DNA of 43,367 nucleotides from an uncultured Treponema sp. GTDB taxonomy: Bacteria > Spirochaetota > Spirochaetia > Treponematales > Treponemataceae. Positions 21,343 through 29,347 of the stretch are shown here, piece after piece. Position 1 is the first letter of the stretch. Each line of letters begins with the position of its first letter. The translations under genes and the position numbers were made by a program. The DNA lies in NCBI GenBank assembly GCA_934667505.1, contig CAKULY010000019.1:1-43367 (forward strand), given 5' to 3'. A model generated the notes under the pieces. The model had not been told where the DNA came from, did not search any database, and saw nothing but the letters and a program-made list of their open reading frames with translations.

Positions 21343-21392
21343 ACGTCTAGTCAAGGTTTTGGGCGTAAAGCGTGCCTTGACCAGACGTATTA
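21343..21392. repeat. GTCAAGG inverted-repeat element, intact copy
   Basis: ACGTCT-A-GTCAAGG (21343-21356) faces CCTTGAC-C-AGACGT (21375-21388), 13 of 14 paired, followed by ATTATAAAAC. A degenerate copy is at 6853-6896. The size and arms suggest a REP or MITE-like element. Confidence 0.65.
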
Positions 21393-21410
21393 TAAAACTG
21401 AAAGTCTAGC

Positions 21411-21635
21411 TTAGCAGTTTAAGAGTCTAAGAATCTTTCCCTTAAATAAAATCATAATAAAGTCAAGAATCCAAATAATATTCCAACCTAAGAAAAGCCT
21501 TAGAATACCAGCAACGTACTTTTTTTCTTTAAATCTTGTTATAAATCCGAATAACCAAGAAGTAATTGGAATAAGAGCAAAGATAACACTAAGAATCCTT
21601 GACATTCCAAAATAGTCTTTTCCTTTTTTTGCCAT
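21411..21635 (-). CDS. Small membrane protein, TM2-like
   Basis: The 74-residue protein has two hydrophobic segments (ILSVIFALIPITSWLFGFI and GWNIIWILDFIMILF) separated by a charged loop (TRFKEKKYVAG). The GWNIIWILDF segment is like the second half of TM2-domain proteins. ATG 21635 is chosen because GGAGG lies 5 nt upstream; the frame is also open from a TTG at 21647. Function is unknown. It lies alone on the minus strand between icd and dapL. Confidence 0.65.
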   Translation of the reverse strand: MAKKGKDYFGMSRILSVIFALIPITSWLFGFITRFKEKKYVAGILRLFLGWNIIWILDFIMILFKGKILRLLNC

Positions 21636-21689
21636 AAAGTCCTCCAAAATAAAAGCAAATATATACTATTTTCAGCCCATATTCGTCAT

Positions 21690-21718
21690 TTGTCAAATAA
21701 AAAGAATTATGATATGCT
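21690..21718 (+). promoter_or_regulatory. Promoter of dapL
   Basis: The -35 is TTGTCA (21690-21695), the spacer 17 bp and the -10 TATGCT (21713-21718), 6 nt before ATG 21725. There is no ribosome site. Confidence 0.55.
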
Positions 21719-21724
21719 TTGCTC

Positions 21725-22948
21725 ATGATTAAACGAAATTCTGGTTTTTCAAATTTAACTGCTGGTTATTTATTCCCTGAAGTTGCTCGCCGCCGCAGGG
21801 AATATTCTCAAAATCATCCGGATGCGCAGATTATAAGTCTTAGCATTGGAAATACAACAGAACCTCTTCCTGAATTTATAGCAAAGGCTATGGCTGATTA
21901 TGCGATGGCTCTTTCTACTAAGAAAGGTTATTCTGGATATGGCGATGAACAAGGAAATCCTGTCCTTAGGAAAAAGATTGCTGAAGTTTGGTATAAAGGA
22001 TTAGCAACTGCTGAGGAAGTTTTTATTTCTGATGGCGCAAAATGCGATATTGCTAGAATTCAAACTCTTTTTGGTTCTAAGGCAAAAATCGCTGTTCAAG
22101 ATCCCGCTTATCCTGTTTACGTTGACGGTTCTGTTATTGTTGGTGCTGCTGGAAAAAACAATGGAACGGGGTATAAAGGTGTTGCTTATATGCCTTGCGT
22201 GCCAGAAAATGGATTTTTCCCTGACCTTTCAAAAATTAAAAAGAATTCTATTATTTACTTTTGTTCTCCAAACAATCCTACTGGGGCTTGCGCAACTAGG
22301 GAACAGTTGAAAAATCTAGTAGATTTTGCAAATTCTAACGGCTGCATTATTATTTACGATGCTGCGTATAGAGAATTTATTAGAGATGAAAATCTTCCTA
22401 AAACAATTTTTGAAATACAGGGAAGCCGCACTTGTTCTATTGAAATAAATTCTTTTAGTAAACCAGCTGGATTTACAGGTGTTCGTTTGGGCTGGTCTAT
22501 TGTTCCAATGGAATTAAAATTTGCCGATGGTTCAAGCGTAAACCGTGATTGGAATAGAGTAATGACAACTCTTTTTAATGGAGCTTCTAACATAGCGCAA
22601 GCTGGTGGCATTGCTTGCTTAGAGCCAGAAGGTCTTGACGCAATGAAAAAGGTTATTGATTATTATCTTGAAAATGTAAAAATGATTAATGACGCATTGG
22701 AAGGTGATAATTTCAAGAAGGCTGGTGTAAAAATTTATTCCACAGGCAACAGTCCGTATCTTTGGGTGAAATTTCCTAAGATGAACAGCTGGGATATTTT
22801 TGACCGCTTGCTAGATGAATGTCATATTGTTACAACTCCGGGCAGCGGTTTTGGACCTTCTGGAGAAAGTTTTATAAGATTCAGTTCCTTTGGCCATCAA
22901 GAAGATGTAAAAGAAGCTTGCAAAAGGCTTGCTGAGTTTAAAATATAA
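21725..22948 (+). CDS. dapL: LL-diaminopimelate aminotransferase
   Basis: The 407-residue PLP enzyme matches DapL throughout: SLSIGNTTEPLP, GYSGYGDEQGNPVLRKKIA, FISDGAKCDIARIQ, VQDPAYPVYVDGSVIVG, YFCSPNNPTGA, YDAAYREFIRD and NSFSKPAGFTGVRLGW, whose Lys holds PLP. It converts tetrahydrodipicolinate to LL-diaminopimelate in one step, replacing the succinylase or acetylase branch. With LysA (41882) and the aspartokinase (12426) it indicates a DAP/lysine pathway. ATG 21725 is chosen over an in-frame TTG at 21719. All catalytic residues are present. Confidence 0.93.
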   Translation: MIKRNSGFSNLTAGYLFPEVARRRREYSQNHPDAQIISLSIGNTTEPLPEFIAKAMADYAMALSTKKGYSGYGDEQGNPVLRKKIAEVWYKGLATAEEVFISDGAKCDIARIQTLFGSKAKIAVQDPAYPVYVDGSVIVGAAGKNNGTGYKGVAYMPCVPENGFFPDLSKIKKNSIIYFCSPNNPTGACATREQLKNLVDFANSNGCIIIYDAAYREFIRDENLPKTIFEIQGSRTCSIEINSFSKPAGFTGVRLGWSIVPMELKFADGSSVNRDWNRVMTTLFNGASNIAQAGGIACLEPEGLDAMKKVIDYYLENVKMINDALEGDNFKKAGVKIYSTGNSPYLWVKFPKMNSWDIFDRLLDECHIVTTPGSGFGPSGESFIRFSSFGHQEDVKEACKRLAEFKI

Positions 22949-22965
22949 CTTTTAGATTGCAACTT

Positions 22966-24177
22966 TTATAGTTGGGATTTGTATCCTATGCTAAGTTTAA
23001 AAGCCGTTCCCCATTCGTTTTTTATCATGTCAGAAACAACGGCTTTTAAACTTGTGTGGAATTCCCCATTGTAAAAAGATGTAGAAAAATAAGGAGCTAT
23101 GGCGATAGTGTAGTCTTCCTTAAAGAATTCTGTGATTCTTCCAAAATCTAAGTAATCTTTGCCTGCAAAAGAAAGCGATGAATTTATTCCAAAGATGAAC
23201 ACTTTGTTTTTTATGTAAAGATTGTCTGTAAATACATCAATATTTAATCCGAGTGTATCATTTATAAATAAAGAAGAATCAACTGTTTCCTGCGGCAAGC
23301 TGTACGCAGTTATATTCACTTGAAATTCTTTGGCTCTAAAGCGCGGCTCAAAAAGAATGTACGCTGTTTCAAAATCAGAAAGCTGAAGGCTCGTATGCTT
23401 TTTAAAAGGAACTGAAGAAATTCCTGCTTGCATAAAGAGCGACGTCGTGTAAGTGTTTCCTAAAAGCAGATTCATGCCAGTTCGCCAATAGAGCGTGTCC
23501 ACTACTAAAATGTTTTCATCGTTGTTGTTTTGTTTTAATGGAACTCCCAGCCCTGCTGAAATATCAAAAGTAAAAAGTCTATAAACGCAAGCGAATCTAA
23601 AATCTGTATTGAATACATAGCTGTTGTCTAATTCGTGATTAACGTAAATGTAAGTTCCTAAGGCTATTGGCTGAACTGTAAAGTGTATTACGTCTGAAAA
23701 TCCAACTCCAAAAAGCGGGTATATTACAGAACCTGCCAATCCCAGCCAGCTTTCCATAAGCCTTGAAGCGATTGGCTGAATGCCAAACTGTCTTCTTAAA
23801 AATATGTCAGAGCCGATGGGCTCATAAGTTCCTATAAATGCGCTTAAGTAGTTTGAAGAATCTAAAAGTCTGCGCCTAAAAATTATAGAAAGCTCGTCAA
23901 TTTGAAAATCTGCCGGTGTTTTTTTGAATACAGAATTTTCTATAAGATCATCTGTAGCAACTGAAAATTCTGCTCTTGCAAAAATATCTTCAGAAATGTT
24001 TAATTGTCCAGAAAAATATGATTGTATTCTTAAGTCAGGATTAAATTTGTCAGGGGTGTCTGATGTAAAATCTGCTTTTCCTCCTGCAAAACCGCTGAAA
24101 GACACGTTCGCAAAAGCAAAAGAGGCTGTCGCAATAATAATTGTTATAAAAGCAATTTTTTTTATATTTTTATTCAT
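22966..24177 (-). CDS. Putative outer-membrane beta-barrel protein
   Basis: The 403-residue product has a signal peptide (MNKNIKKIAFITIIIATASF, cut probably after FAFA) and then long alternating hydrophobic/polar strands with Tyr/Phe ends (for example YLSAFIGTYEPIG, ALGTYIYVNHELD, FTFDISAGLGV, FKLSIGYKSQL) and a C-terminal strand, the pattern of an outer-membrane barrel. I do not recognise the family. It is probably a surface or transport protein specific to treponemes. It is divergent from cheA across 205 bp. GGAG lies 11 nt before the start, a weak ribosome site. Confidence 0.65.
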   Translation of the reverse strand: MNKNIKKIAFITIIIATASFAFANVSFSGFAGGKADFTSDTPDKFNPDLRIQSYFSGQLNISEDIFARAEFSVATDDLIENSVFKKTPADFQIDELSIIFRRRLLDSSNYLSAFIGTYEPIGSDIFLRRQFGIQPIASRLMESWLGLAGSVIYPLFGVGFSDVIHFTVQPIALGTYIYVNHELDNSYVFNTDFRFACVYRLFTFDISAGLGVPLKQNNNDENILVVDTLYWRTGMNLLLGNTYTTSLFMQAGISSVPFKKHTSLQLSDFETAYILFEPRFRAKEFQVNITAYSLPQETVDSSLFINDTLGLNIDVFTDNLYIKNKVFIFGINSSLSFAGKDYLDFGRITEFFKEDYTIAIAPYFSTSFYNGEFHTSLKAVVSDMIKNEWGTAFKLSIGYKSQL

Positions 24178-24347
24178 CTATATCACGCTCCAATAAAACT
24201 CTTTGTTAATCTAAAATTCGGTTTTTTATATGCAGCAAGTGCAAGCTCTGATTTTTGACCTAGTATTCCTCTTTAATTTTCGGCAGATATTTATAAAAAT
24301 ATAAGAAAAAAAATCGCAAGAATATAAAAAAAACGTGTCATAACTGC

Positions 24348-24375
24348 TTGAATTATGAAAATTACTGTGTATAAT
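24348..24375 (+). promoter_or_regulatory. Promoter of the chemotaxis operon
   Basis: The -35 is TTGAAT (24348-24353), the spacer 16 bp, the -10 consensus TATAAT (24370-24375), 7 nt before ATG 24383. It looks like a housekeeping sigma promoter. I see no convincing flagellar sigma-28 promoter. Confidence 0.6.
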
Positions 24376-24382
24376 TTCAAGT

Positions 24383-26800
24383 ATGAGTGACTATCTTGAT
24401 CCTAACAATGAAGAACTTCTAAAAGACTTTTTTGCTGAAGCTGAACAGCAAGTTGAAACGCTTGAAAGCAATGTTCTTGTTATTGAAAATGATCCTACAA
24501 ATCATGACGCTATAGATGAAATCTTTCGAGCAGCACACACGCTAAAAGGTGGCTCTGCCACTGTAGAAATGAACGAGCTTTCTAGTTTTACGCATAAAGT
24601 AGAAGATGTTCTTGACGAAATTCGTTCAGACAGATTGGCTGTTACAGAGCCGGTTGTCGATGTCTTGCTTAGTTCTATTGATGTAATAAAAGCTATGATG
24701 GAAGCTCGCCGCAATGGAGAGGTTTATTCAGAAGATGTTACAGAAATAGAAAACAAATTAAAATCATATATTCCAGAAAAAGGTGACAAAAAAGCCGGCC
24801 ATAAACCTCCTGCCGGAACAGGACCTTCTATTCCTGCTCATGAAGAAAAAGCAGCTCCTGCGCAAAGCTCAACGAATCAGTCTCCTTTTGTTTATCCAGA
24901 ACTTTCTGAATCTGAATATATGGAATTAAAAGGAGCTTGCGAAGGTTCCCAGAAGCTTTGGCTTGTTTCTGTAAAATTCGACGAAAATAATCCTATGAAT
25001 TCTGTTGGTGGAATACAAGTTTTTGCAGCATTAAAAGCTTTAGGAAGCGTTTTAAAAACTGTTCCTGATTTTGATGCCTTGTATGAAGACGAATTCCACG
25101 AAACAGTGTTTTACTATTTGGCTTCGGATTGTGAAGCTTCTAAAATTGAAGATACTGCATTCTTAGGCGATGTTACTCTTTGTACAGACGCTCACCTTGT
25201 AGAAGAGCCGCAGAAAAAGGCTGAGGCTGCTGAAAGCGAAGCTCAACCGCCTTTGGCTTCAAATAAAGACGAAAAGACAAATTCAGTTTCTGCGGACACG
25301 CAAAAAACAGAAACGCAAAGCACGGCTGAGTCCGAGCAAAAGCCTGTTCCGAAAGAAGATACTCAAGCTGCTGCGGCAAAACATCCTGAAAAGAAGGATG
25401 CTCACAATGCTATTTCAAATCAGAATAGCGTGCTTAGAGTCGATTCTCGGCGAATAGACTATCTTTTAAATCTTGTAAGCGAAATTGTAATAGCAAAGGC
25501 TGCATTTAATCAGCTTTCTGCAAGCCTTACAAAAGAAGTGACTTCTTTTCAGCAGTCGCAGGTTGCGTTCCGCGAAAAAATTGGCCGGGTTACAGAAACA
25601 ATTTCGTCATATATCGAAGATGTGAAAAATGGAAAGTCTTTGCAAGAAATTCATTCCGCAGTTGCAAAAGAATTGCAGACTTTAACTTCATCCTTTGATG
25701 GAAACGATGTTTCTCTAAAAGCTATAACTACAAAATTCCGTTCTTCCACTCAAAATCTTGGAAGAATAACAGGAGAGCTGCAAGAAGGTGTTATGAAAAT
25801 CCGAATGGTTCCAATCAATCAGATTTTCAGCCGCTTCCCTAGAGTCGTCCGCGACCTTCAAAGAGAGCTTTCTAAAAAAATCGAACTTGTTATTGAAGGT
25901 GAGGACACTGAGCTTGATAAATCAGTTGTAGAAGACCTCTTGGATCCCATAATGCACTGCGTTCGCAATTCTGTTGACCACGGTATTGAAATGCCTGAAA
26001 AAAGGCTTGCTGCCGGCAAAAGCGAAACTGGAAAGGTCTTGCTCAAGGCAGAAAATGAAGGTAATCAGATTGTTATAGAAATTGCCGATGACGGTGCTGG
26101 AATTGACGTTGAAAAAGTAAAAAACAAGGCCATTCAAAAAGGGCTTATACATCCAGACAAGGTTCTTACAGATCAAGAAGCTTTTCAGCTTATCTTTGAG
26201 CCTGGCTTTTCTACTGCTGATAAAATTTCGAATATTTCAGGCCGCGGTGTAGGGCTTGATGTTGTAAAGACGATGATAGAGAAACTTAAAGGAACAGTTT
26301 CTGTTTCGTCTAAAAGAGGCGAAGGAACTACCTTTACAATAAAGCTTCCACTCACGCTTGCAATAATTCAAGGGCTTTTGGTAAAAGTTGGAACTCAAAT
26401 ATATTCTATACCGATTGCTTCCGTAATTGAAAGCCAAAGAATAAAGCATAGCGATATAAAGACTATAGACAACTATGAAGTTCTAAATGTTAGAAATGAA
26501 GTTATAAGTGTTCTGCGTCTTTCAAGGCTCTTTGGCATAAAGGAAACTGTAGAAGACGAATTTTGCAATATTGTTATTGTGGGTTCAAAAGACAAAAAAG
26601 TCGGTATTATGGTCGATTCCCTTATTGGAGAAGAAGATGTTGTAATAAAACCTCTTAAAGACCAGTTTACTGTTTCGCCAGGTATTGCCGGTGCTTCAAT
26701 ACTTGGAGATGGTTCTGTATCTTTGATAATCGATGTAAGCCAGTTGCTCGATTTGAGTTTAAAACAAGATATAGATGCACAGCGTTTTTTAGAAGCCTAG
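24383..26800 (+). CDS. cheA: Chemotaxis histidine kinase CheA
   Basis: The 805-residue kinase has, in order: an HPt domain with the phosphorylated His in AAHTLKGG (H52); an Ala/Pro/Glu-rich linker; a P2-like region (~170-270); a second acidic linker (~275-345); the dimerisation helices (VDSRRIDYLLNLVSEIVIAK); the ATPase domain (CVRNSVDHGIE, ADDGAGID, GRGVGLDVV); and a C-terminal CheW-like domain (VGTQIYSIPIASVIES). It autophosphorylates in response to receptors and passes phosphate to CheY to control flagellar rotation. It is first in the cheA-cheW-cheX-cheY operon typical of treponemes. All motifs are intact. The start has no ribosome site. Confidence 0.96.
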   Translation: MSDYLDPNNEELLKDFFAEAEQQVETLESNVLVIENDPTNHDAIDEIFRAAHTLKGGSATVEMNELSSFTHKVEDVLDEIRSDRLAVTEPVVDVLLSSIDVIKAMMEARRNGEVYSEDVTEIENKLKSYIPEKGDKKAGHKPPAGTGPSIPAHEEKAAPAQSSTNQSPFVYPELSESEYMELKGACEGSQKLWLVSVKFDENNPMNSVGGIQVFAALKALGSVLKTVPDFDALYEDEFHETVFYYLASDCEASKIEDTAFLGDVTLCTDAHLVEEPQKKAEAAESEAQPPLASNKDEKTNSVSADTQKTETQSTAESEQKPVPKEDTQAAAAKHPEKKDAHNAISNQNSVLRVDSRRIDYLLNLVSEIVIAKAAFNQLSASLTKEVTSFQQSQVAFREKIGRVTETISSYIEDVKNGKSLQEIHSAVAKELQTLTSSFDGNDVSLKAITTKFRSSTQNLGRITGELQEGVMKIRMVPINQIFSRFPRVVRDLQRELSKKIELVIEGEDTELDKSVVEDLLDPIMHCVRNSVDHGIEMPEKRLAAGKSETGKVLLKAENEGNQIVIEIADDGAGIDVEKVKNKAIQKGLIHPDKVLTDQEAFQLIFEPGFSTADKISNISGRGVGLDVVKTMIEKLKGTVSVSSKRGEGTTFTIKLPLTLAIIQGLLVKVGTQIYSIPIASVIESQRIKHSDIKTIDNYEVLNVRNEVISVLRLSRLFGIKETVEDEFCNIVIVGSKDKKVGIMVDSLIGEEDVVIKPLKDQFTVSPGIAGASILGDGSVSLIIDVSQLLDLSLKQDIDAQRFLEA

Positions 26801-26818
26801 AGTTTAGTTGAGGAAATT

Positions 26819-28279
26819 ATGACTATAGAATCTATTCTAGTATCAGATGAAAACAGCGATAGTACAAATGCCTTGATGTCAAAGGTTGGCGACGAGTTAA
26901 ACCGCGAAAGAGATGCTCAAGAAACCATTGATTTTAAAATGGTTACATTTTCGCTTTCTGGAAAAGATTACGCAATCGACATTATGTATGTAAAAGAAAT
27001 TGCAAAAGCCGGACTTTTTACTTACGTTCCTAATACATTGCCATTTGTGATTGGTGTGTATAATTTGCGTGGTGAAATAATTCCGATTCTTGATATGCGA
27101 ATCTTTTTTAATATACCGATTCCTGAAACTAAAGAAAACGAACTTAGAAATTTGTTAATTCTTACTGTAAACGAACAAACTTTTGGAATTGTTGTCGATA
27201 AGATTGATAAAGTTGTTGGCGTGCAAAAAAGTTCCATTCAGCCACCGCATCCGCTTTTTGTTGATATAAATGTAAAGTACATTTCGGGAGTTGTAGAAAG
27301 CAACAAGCATCTTTATATCTTGCTGGATATAGAAAGAATTTTTTCAAATTCAAGCTCTGCGGAAGATGTTTCTAAAAATTCTGCTTTAAAAGAAGGTTTT
27401 TCGCTTGTAAAACCGCAGCAGTTGCACTCAAATAGTCAAGTTTCTGAAAAGGTTGAAAATCAAGCTGGTTCATCTGGCGCAAATGCGAATCCTCTTGAAA
27501 AAAATGTTTCGGCTGGCAAAGACGATAAGGCTATAAACGATGAGCAGGATTTTAAGTTCATAAGCGAAGGCCTTAGTAATTTTGCAAAATTTTTTGTTTC
27601 ATCAGTAAACAAAGATTGGGTTGCAAGACGCCTTTCTGAATGGAGAAAACTTCGCGGAGAACAAAATATCCAGTTGCAAAATGCTGGCGATGCTCAAGAA
27701 TTTTTAAAACCTTTTTGGTCTGCACATACAGGTTCCTTGTGGACAAAAGAGTATGCGGATTCTGTGTTTGCAGTTTTGCCTGAGAATTCCGCTAAACAAA
27801 TTGTTGTCTGGAATCCAGGATGCGCAAAAGGTCTTGAAACGTACTGCTTAGCTTGTGTACTTTCAAAACGCTATCCTGATGCGAAAATAAAGGTTTATGC
27901 TCAAGATACAGACCTTTTGAACGTCGCAAACGCTCCGATGTTGACAATTTCTCAAGCAGATGCGGAAGGCTGGCTTTCTCCTTTTGTTTCAAAAAATGCT
28001 AGTGGCAATTTTACTTTTAATCAGCAAATTAAAGATAGCATTCTTTTTGAATACCATGACTGCCAGCATACAAATGCTATGCCTATGATTGATTTAATTT
28101 TTTCAAGAGATTTGCTTTCTCTTCTTCCTGATGAAGCTAGAAGTTCTGTTATGAGAGATTTTGATGAAAAGCTAAAAGGAAATGGAATACTTATTATAGG
28201 TGATAATGAATCGGTATCTGATTCTCCTGATTTTATGGAACATACTGTAGGTTCAATTACTGTCTATAAAAAGCAATAA
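26819..28279 (+). CDS. cheW: CheW fused to a CheR-like domain
   Basis: The 486-residue protein has a CheW domain (about 38-180: MVTFSLSGKDYAIDIMYVKEI, GVYNLRGEIIPILDMR), a Ser/Asn-rich linker and a C-terminal domain related to the SAM-binding half of CheR (NPGCAKGLETYCLACVL from about 332; AQDTDLLNVANAP; DLIFSRDLLSLL). The CheR helical receptor-binding domain is absent, and the usual Asn-Val-x-Ile-Tyr segment is altered, so methyltransferase activity is doubtful. From memory, a CheW-CheR-like protein is a structural part of Treponema denticola arrays. GAGGAAATT precedes the ATG; the gap from cheA is 18 bp. Confidence 0.9.
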   Translation: MTIESILVSDENSDSTNALMSKVGDELNRERDAQETIDFKMVTFSLSGKDYAIDIMYVKEIAKAGLFTYVPNTLPFVIGVYNLRGEIIPILDMRIFFNIPIPETKENELRNLLILTVNEQTFGIVVDKIDKVVGVQKSSIQPPHPLFVDINVKYISGVVESNKHLYILLDIERIFSNSSSAEDVSKNSALKEGFSLVKPQQLHSNSQVSEKVENQAGSSGANANPLEKNVSAGKDDKAINDEQDFKFISEGLSNFAKFFVSSVNKDWVARRLSEWRKLRGEQNIQLQNAGDAQEFLKPFWSAHTGSLWTKEYADSVFAVLPENSAKQIVVWNPGCAKGLETYCLACVLSKRYPDAKIKVYAQDTDLLNVANAPMLTISQADAEGWLSPFVSKNASGNFTFNQQIKDSILFEYHDCQHTNAMPMIDLIFSRDLLSLLPDEARSSVMRDFDEKLKGNGILIIGDNESVSDSPDFMEHTVGSITVYKKQ

Positions 28280-28311
28280 TTATATTAGTTGTTTTTATTT
28301 GGAGGATTTAA

Positions 28312-28794
28312 ATGAGAGTAGAGTATATTAACCCATTTGTTGAAACTTCTTATAAGGTTTTAAAAGAAGTTTTGGGCGGTGCTGATGTAAAGCGTGGAAA
28401 TCTTTATTTAAAATCTACTGCAATGCCTGTAATGGGAGTTGCCGCTTTAGTCGGTCTTGCCGGCGATGTGGAAGGTCGTGTTCTTTTTGATATGACTTTA
28501 GAAACTGCGCTGAATATAGCATCACAGATGAACGGAGAAAAACTTGCAGAATTTGATGATCTTGCAAAGGCTACAATTAGCGAGCTTGCTAATCTTATAA
28601 CTGCGCAGGCAGTTACAAAACTTCATGAACTGAATTTTAAATTTGATCTTACTCCGCCAGCTCTTTTTGTTGGTCAACAGATGGAAATTGCAGCCCTAGC
28701 TGGTAGCGGAGAAAATGTAGAGGCTCTTATAGTTCCTCTTATTACTGAATATGGAAAAATCGAAGTAAATGTTGCTATTCGAGAGAGAGCTTAG
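28312..28794 (+). CDS. cheX: CheX, CheY-P phosphatase
   Basis: The 160-residue protein fits the CheX family, with TISELANLITAQAV, the helix carrying the catalytic Glu-x-x-Asn pair that dephosphorylates CheY-P. In spirochaetes CheX replaces CheZ and is needed for normal reversals. A strong GGAGG lies 8 nt before ATG 28312. It is third in the operon, directly before cheY. Confidence 0.93.
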   Translation: MRVEYINPFVETSYKVLKEVLGGADVKRGNLYLKSTAMPVMGVAALVGLAGDVEGRVLFDMTLETALNIASQMNGEKLAEFDDLAKATISELANLITAQAVTKLHELNFKFDLTPPALFVGQQMEIAALAGSGENVEALIVPLITEYGKIEVNVAIRERA

Positions 28795-28825
28795 CAAGTC
28801 ACTTATAGAAATATGGAGATAAATT

Positions 28826-29260
28826 ATGAAAACTGCACAAGATTTTCCTACGATTAACGAACGTCCGCCTGAGGGAATCAAAGCAGACGGAAGTGCATAC
28901 AGAGTAATGATAGTTGATGATTCAATGTTTGTTGCAAAACAGCTTGGTCAAATTTTAACAAGCGAAGGTTATGAGGTTGTAGCAACCGCTGTAGATGGAA
29001 AAGACGGCGTTGATAAATACAAAGAACTTGCTCCTAACATCGATCTTGTTACAATGGACATCACAATGCCTCGTATGGATGGAATAACTGCTCTTGAGCA
29101 AATAATGACATTTGATAAGCAAGCAAAAGTTGTAATGGTAAGCGCGCTTGGTAAGGAAGAACTTGTAAAAAAGTCTCTCCTGCTAGGGGCAAAAAATTAC
29201 ATTATAAAGCCTTTGGACAGAAAAAAGGTTCTTGAGCGAATTGCTGCCTGCTTAAAATAA
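28826..29260 (+). CDS. cheY: Response regulator CheY
   Basis: The 144-residue single receiver domain has the acidic pair in MIVDDSMF, the phosphoacceptor Asp in LVTMDITMPRMDG, the Ser/Thr in VVMVSALGK and the conserved Lys in YIIKPLDR. About 25 extra residues precede the receiver (TAQDFPTINERPPEGIK), an extension also seen in other treponemal CheY. It carries the signal from CheA to the flagellar switch. GGAG precedes the start. It is the last gene of the operon; no clear T-run terminator follows. Confidence 0.95.
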   Translation: MKTAQDFPTINERPPEGIKADGSAYRVMIVDDSMFVAKQLGQILTSEGYEVVATAVDGKDGVDKYKELAPNIDLVTMDITMPRMDGITALEQIMTFDKQAKVVMVSALGKEELVKKSLLLGAKNYIIKPLDRKKVLERIAACLK

Positions 29261-29269
29261 ATTACTTTT

Positions 29270-29342
29270 CTCCTGATGGAATGTATTGCCATAATGGACT
29301 AAAAAATGTATTTTATAGGCAATATTTTATATTCATCAGGAG
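29270..29342 (+). promoter_or_regulatory. Two-part inverted repeat over the metQ promoter and ribosome site
   Basis: The outer arms CTCCTGATG (29270-29278) and CATCAGGAG (29334-29342) and the inner arms TATTGCC (29284-29290) and GGCAATA (29318-29324) are complementary and nested. GAAT and ATTC also pair between them. The right outer arm contains the metQ ribosome site. The inner arms flank a promoter: -35 TTGCCA (29286-29291), 17 bp, -10 TATTTT (29309-29314). It may act as an operator, or as an RNA hairpin hiding the ribosome site in transcripts reading in from cheY. Confidence 0.6.
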
Positions 29343-29347
29343 GCAAT

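Noticed and set aside
24240..24340. Sigma-28 type flagellar promoter before cheA
   Set aside because: TCGGCAGATA is only a partial match and no proper upstream box is at the right distance; a good housekeeping promoter lies nearer.
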